A stretch of DNA of 17,320 nucleotides from JANXYY01 sp035530875 (GTDB lineage: Bacteria > Actinomycetota > Actinomycetes > Nanopelagicales > Nanopelagicaceae). Within the stretch, counting starts at the first letter, position 1; every line of letters starts with the position of its first letter. Below the pieces are notes generated by a model that was given only the letters and a program-made list of their open reading frames with translations, ran no database searches and was not told the origin of the DNA. Both the position numbers and the translations under genes were made by a program. The stretch spans positions 1 through 17,320 of the forward strand of contig DATKUB010000014.1 in assembly GCA_035530875.1 (NCBI GenBank), given 5' to 3'. Below are positions 14,571 to 17,320 of this stretch, in pieces.

Positions 14571-15023
14571 GTGATGCGGATTATTTCGGACGAAGCCGAG
14601 ATGGTGGAATTTGGCCACGCCCTTGCCGCGCAACTCCGACCGGGTGACCTGATCTTGCTCGATGGCCCACTTGGCGCCGGGAAAACCACCTTGGCGCGTG
14701 GAATCGGAGAGGGCCTGGGGCTCGATAGCCCCGTGACATCGCCAACTTTTGTTATTTCTAGAGTGCACAGTGGCGCTCTGCCGTTAATACATGTTGATGT
14801 CTATCGGCTTTTGGATGCAACCGAAGGTGCTGCGGCGGCCCTGGATGATCTTGATCTGGATTCAGAACGCGCCGAATCGGTTACTTTGATGGAGTGGGGA
14901 AGAGATGTCGGTCCGCGATTGTCTGACGAATTCTTGCTGGTCTGTATCGATCGGCTAGACGATGACCGACGTGAAGTTATCTTGGAAGCGCACGGGACGA
15001 GATGGCAAGAGTTGAGAATTTGA
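14571..15023 (+). CDS. tsaE: tRNA t6A biosynthesis ATPase TsaE
   Basis: Small P-loop ATPase that works with TsaB and TsaD in making N6-threonylcarbamoyladenosine at position 37 of ANN-decoding tRNAs. Walker A is GPLGAGKTT (32-40). Family blocks SPTFVIS, LIHVDVYRL and the late LMEWGRDV are present. At 150 aa it is normal for the family. Start choice is open between GTG 14571 and ATG 14574, since neither has a Shine-Dalgarno sequence. GTG 14571 is given because of the -10-like box 6 nt upstream. The stop overlaps the tsaB start by one base (TGATG). Confidence 0.93.
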   Translation: MMRIISDEAEMVEFGHALAAQLRPGDLILLDGPLGAGKTTLARGIGEGLGLDSPVTSPTFVISRVHSGALPLIHVDVYRLLDATEGAAAALDDLDLDSERAESVTLMEWGRDVGPRLSDEFLLVCIDRLDDDRREVILEAHGTRWQELRI

Positions 15024-15685
15024 TGAGCCAATACCTACTTGCTTTTGATACCGCCACCACTAGAACAAGCGTTGCTCTCATAGATGGTTCTGAGTTGCTC
15101 CTTGAAGTTAGTCACGATGGTGCGACTGGACATGGTCAGGCATTGCCGTCGTTAGTTGCGCAAGTATTGAAGGGGATATCTCCATCGCAGTTGCAGCTGA
15201 TCGCAGTGGGAATTGGTCCTGGTCCCTTTACCGGACTGCGGGTGGGAATCGCCTACGCAAGATCAATGGCCTGGGCCCTTGGGCTGACTCCGGTTGGAGT
15301 GTGCACGCTTGACGCAATCGCCCTTGATTTCTTGGCCCGTGGAGAGGCGCCGCGGGCAGAATTCGCAGTCGCAACGGACGCCAGACGTAAAGAGGTCTAC
15401 TGGGCTTCTTATGATGGCGACGGAAAAAGGCATGGGGATCCGACCGTGGTGCGCTCTAATCAGTTATCCAAGGAAATTCTGTCGCTGCCGACAGCAGGAA
15501 GCGGCGCATTCCTTTACGCACAGGATTTCATTGCACCGATGGATCCACAGTTCCCAACAGCTGCCGCAATCGGTCGACTAGCGCTTAAGAAAGTTTCGGA
15601 CTCTGAGCCAATCACTACTGAGCCGCTTTACTTACGGCGCCCCGATGCTGTTCCCCAGGTGTCAACTAAAGCGGTGCTGCAATGA
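15023..15685 (+). CDS. tsaB: tRNA t6A biosynthesis protein TsaB
   Basis: ASKHA-fold partner of TsaD that scaffolds the threonylcarbamoyl transferase complex. It lacks the full catalytic metal site of TsaD. The N-terminus LLAFDTATTRTSVALIDG, the GIGPGPFTGLRVGIAYARSMAWALG block and FAVATDARRKEVYWASY are standard TsaB. ATG 15023 gives 220 aa and overlaps the tsaE stop. An upstream in-frame ATG at 15002 would add seven residues inside tsaE and is less likely. The stop overlaps rimI by 4 nt. Confidence 0.94.
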   Translation: MSQYLLAFDTATTRTSVALIDGSELLLEVSHDGATGHGQALPSLVAQVLKGISPSQLQLIAVGIGPGPFTGLRVGIAYARSMAWALGLTPVGVCTLDAIALDFLARGEAPRAEFAVATDARRKEVYWASYDGDGKRHGDPTVVRSNQLSKEILSLPTAGSGAFLYAQDFIAPMDPQFPTAAAIGRLALKKVSDSEPITTEPLYLRRPDAVPQVSTKAVLQ

Positions 15686-16158
15686 GTAATGTCACTATTC
15701 GATCGATGACTCAAGAAGATCTTGAACCGGTTTATGCCATCGAACGCATCACTTATCAAATTGATCCTTGGAGTAGGGATCAATTGATTTCGGAAATTGA
15801 CAGAATTCCTGAGACTCGTTACTACACGGTGGCCGAGTCCAATGGCGAAATCATTGGTTATGGTGGTCTTTTTTCGCCAAGCGTTGGAGTCGAGGCAGAC
15901 ATCCAAACACTAACGGTCACGCCCGAATTTCAGGATAGAGGTATTGGGCGGGCATTGCTCTTGAATCTATTGGAAGAGGCGGACCGTCGTAAGGCACCTG
16001 GCGTTCTCCTTGAAGTGCGGGCCGGAAATGACGCAGCGATTCACTTGTATAAGGCTTGCGGCTTTACCGAAATTTCCCGCAGACCGAATTATTACGGGCG
16101 GAATCTAGATGCCCTTATTATGCGAAAACTATTTGACGCGAACGGATCGGCATTATGA
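15682..16158 (+). CDS. rimI: Ribosomal-protein-S18-alanine N-acetyltransferase (RimI-type GNAT)
   Basis: GNAT-fold N-terminal acetyltransferase, named for acetylating ribosomal protein S18 though relatives can have wider specificity. The acetyl-CoA loop is DRGIGRALL after LTVTPEF. The C-terminal RAGNDAAIHLYKACGFTEISRRPNYY block is characteristic of RimI. The 158-aa length is normal. It lies between tsaB and tsaD with ATGA overlaps at both ends (15682-15685 and 16155-16158), a common bacterial arrangement. Confidence 0.92.
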   Translation: MSNVTIRSMTQEDLEPVYAIERITYQIDPWSRDQLISEIDRIPETRYYTVAESNGEIIGYGGLFSPSVGVEADIQTLTVTPEFQDRGIGRALLLNLLEEADRRKAPGVLLEVRAGNDAAIHLYKACGFTEISRRPNYYGRNLDALIMRKLFDANGSAL

Positions 16159-17198
16159 GCCAACCACTCGTGCTCGGAATTGAAACGTCCTGCGATGAAA
16201 CTGGAATTGGAATTGTCCGTGGGACAACACTGCTTGCTGACGAAGTCGCGACCAGTGTTGACGAGCACGCAAGGTTCGGCGGAGTTGTGCCAGAGGTTGC
16301 GAGTAGGGCACATCTAGAAGCGTTAATTCCGACCCTGGAGCGGGCTTGTATTGCAGCCAACGTCAGCCTTAGTGATCTTGATGCGATCGCAGTAACCGCC
16401 GGTCCTGGCTTGGCGGGGGCGTTGCTCGTCGGCACAAGTGCGGCGTCCGGCCTGGCGCTTGCCCTTGGGATCCCGCTTTACGCGGTTAACCATTTAGCCG
16501 CGCATATAAGTGTCGATGCACTCGTATCTGGCGACCAAACGGATCCCACCATTGCACTGCTGGTAAGTGGGGGCCATAGTTCACTTCTTCGCGTCGCGGA
16601 TGTCACGGGTGATGTGCGGAGCCTCGGCTCAACTGTTGATGATGCCGCCGGCGAAGCCTTCGACAAGGTTGCCAGGCTCCTCGGTCTGCCTTTTCCAGGT
16701 GGGCCGCAGATAGACCGGATTGCTCAGGTTCGAGATGCCGATGCAATAAGTTTTCCACGCGGATTTACCTCGCCTAAAGACCAGATCGAACATTCGCTTG
16801 ATTTTTCCTTCTCGGGACTGAAGACGGCCGTGGCGCGCCACGTCGAGAAACTAGTTCGTGAACACCAACTCGTAGATGTTCCAAAGATCGCGGCTTCGTT
16901 CCAAGAAGCGGTGGTTGATGTGCTGGTTCAGAAGTCGATCACGGCCTGCCAGCAAGAGGGCATCGATCGCCTTCTGATTGGCGGGGGCGTCGCAGCCAAT
17001 TCCCGACTTAGGGCGCTAGCGGTGGAGCGATGCGAGCAGGCCGGAATTCGCCTGTCGATTCCAAGGCCTGAACTCTGCACGGACAATGGGGCCATGGTTG
17101 CGACCCTTGGCTCACTTTCGGTTTCCAGGGGCCGTCCGGCCACGATGCTCGGTTTCGCCGCTTCGCCGAGTCTGCCGGTCGCCACTGCCCTCCTGTGA
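16155..17198 (+). CDS. tsaD: tRNA threonylcarbamoyladenosine synthase catalytic subunit TsaD
   Basis: Transfers the threonylcarbamoyl group from threonylcarbamoyl-AMP to A37 of tRNA, together with TsaB and TsaE. The N-terminal nucleotide loop is GIETSCDETGIGIV. The metal ligands are the two His of VNHLAAHISVD. LLVSGGHS, STVDDAAGEAFDKVARLLGL, FPGGPQID, FSFSGLKTAV, GGGVAANSRLR and the C-terminal CTDNGAM (usually CTDNAAM) follow in the expected order. At 347 aa it is full length. It shares ATGA with rimI. TsaC (or TsaC2), which makes the threonylcarbamoyl-AMP, is not in this window. Confidence 0.96.
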   Translation: MSQPLVLGIETSCDETGIGIVRGTTLLADEVATSVDEHARFGGVVPEVASRAHLEALIPTLERACIAANVSLSDLDAIAVTAGPGLAGALLVGTSAASGLALALGIPLYAVNHLAAHISVDALVSGDQTDPTIALLVSGGHSSLLRVADVTGDVRSLGSTVDDAAGEAFDKVARLLGLPFPGGPQIDRIAQVRDADAISFPRGFTSPKDQIEHSLDFSFSGLKTAVARHVEKLVREHQLVDVPKIAASFQEAVVDVLVQKSITACQQEGIDRLLIGGGVAANSRLRALAVERCEQAGIRLSIPRPELCTDNGAMVATLGSLSVSRGRPATMLGFAASPSLPVATALL

Positions 17199-17208
17199 TC
17201 TCAAACCC

Positions 17209-17319
17209 GTGAGCGGCGGCTTGCCTCCCGTGAGCGGCGGCTTGCCTCCCGTGAGCGGCGGCTTGCCTCCCGTGAGCGGCGGCTTGCCTCCCGTGAGCGG
17301 CGGCTTGCCTCCCGTGAGC
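17209..17319. repeat. Perfect 21-bp GC-rich tandem repeat, five full copies plus a partial one
   Basis: Units start with GTGAGCGGCGGC at 17209, 17230, 17251, 17272 and 17293, each followed by a TTGCCT-containing 9-bp tail. A partial copy starts at 17314. All full copies are identical. The last base of the window (17320) differs from the unit. The unit has 16 G/C of 21, far richer than the rest of the window. The array begins 10 nt after tsaD and runs to the window edge. Because 21 is a multiple of 3, five of six frames stay open; the GTG frame would read VSGGLPP repeatedly. No start signal supports a gene. Confidence 0.95.
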
Positions 17320-17320
17320 C

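Noticed and set aside
17209..17320. CRISPR array
   Set aside because: The copies are directly adjacent with no spacers, the unit is only 21 bp, and there are no cas genes.
17209..17320. Gene encoding a VSGGLPP heptad-repeat protein, or LTGGKPP on the other strand
   Set aside because: The frames are open simply because 21 is divisible by three. There is no Shine-Dalgarno sequence or unique flanking coding sequence, and the array runs off the window.

Overview
All 17 genes in this 17.3 kb window lie on the + strand, and I see no convincing gene on the other strand. Gene order and protein sequences point to an actinobacterium (Actinomycetota). The order is rplM-rpsI-glmM-glmS ... acpS-nnr-alr ... 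tsaE-tsaB-rimI-tsaD, S9 has a long N-terminal extension, GTG starts occur, and the putative -10 boxes are TANNNT with almost no leader. By eye the base composition is intermediate, roughly mid-50s % GC, rather than high like Streptomyces. An aquatic or free-living lineage of moderate GC is therefore plausible, but the genus cannot be fixed from this sequence.

Layout. (1) 76-1122: ribosomal proteins L13 and S9, closed by a terminator-like hairpin. (2) 1149-7946: cell-envelope and housekeeping genes, mostly tightly packed. glmM and glmS make glucosamine-6-P and glucosamine-1-P for UDP-GlcNAc. A PAP2-family membrane phosphatase overlaps the acpS start. nnr is a bifunctional NAD(P)HX repair enzyme, and alr supplies D-alanine. 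(3) 7954-14553: a transport and hydrolysis cassette. It holds a complete branched-chain-amino-acid-type (HAAT) ABC transporter (two ATPases, two permeases, one binding protein) and a secreted alpha/beta-hydrolase coupled to the binding protein. A 16-bp-stem hairpin closes it. (4) 14571-17198: the t6A tRNA-modification genes tsaE, tsaB and tsaD with rimI between them, joined by 1-4 nt overlaps. (5) 17209-17319: five full copies and a partial copy of a perfect GC-rich 21-bp tandem repeat running into the window edge.

In related actinobacteria, from memory, alr commonly sits directly beside tsaE, so block 3 looks like an accessory insertion into a conserved housekeeping cluster. A reasonable model is that the secreted hydrolase cleaves an extracellular ester or amide and the transporter imports the product; the substrate is not visible from sequence. 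Points inside the block deserve a second look. The LivG-like ATPase has a degenerate ABC signature (LPYPT). The binding protein has a cleavable signal peptide but no lipobox cysteine. A perfect 14-bp palindrome sits in its promoter region. The hydrolase carries a lysine-rich insertion (10 Lys in 18 residues) between its putative catalytic Asp and His.
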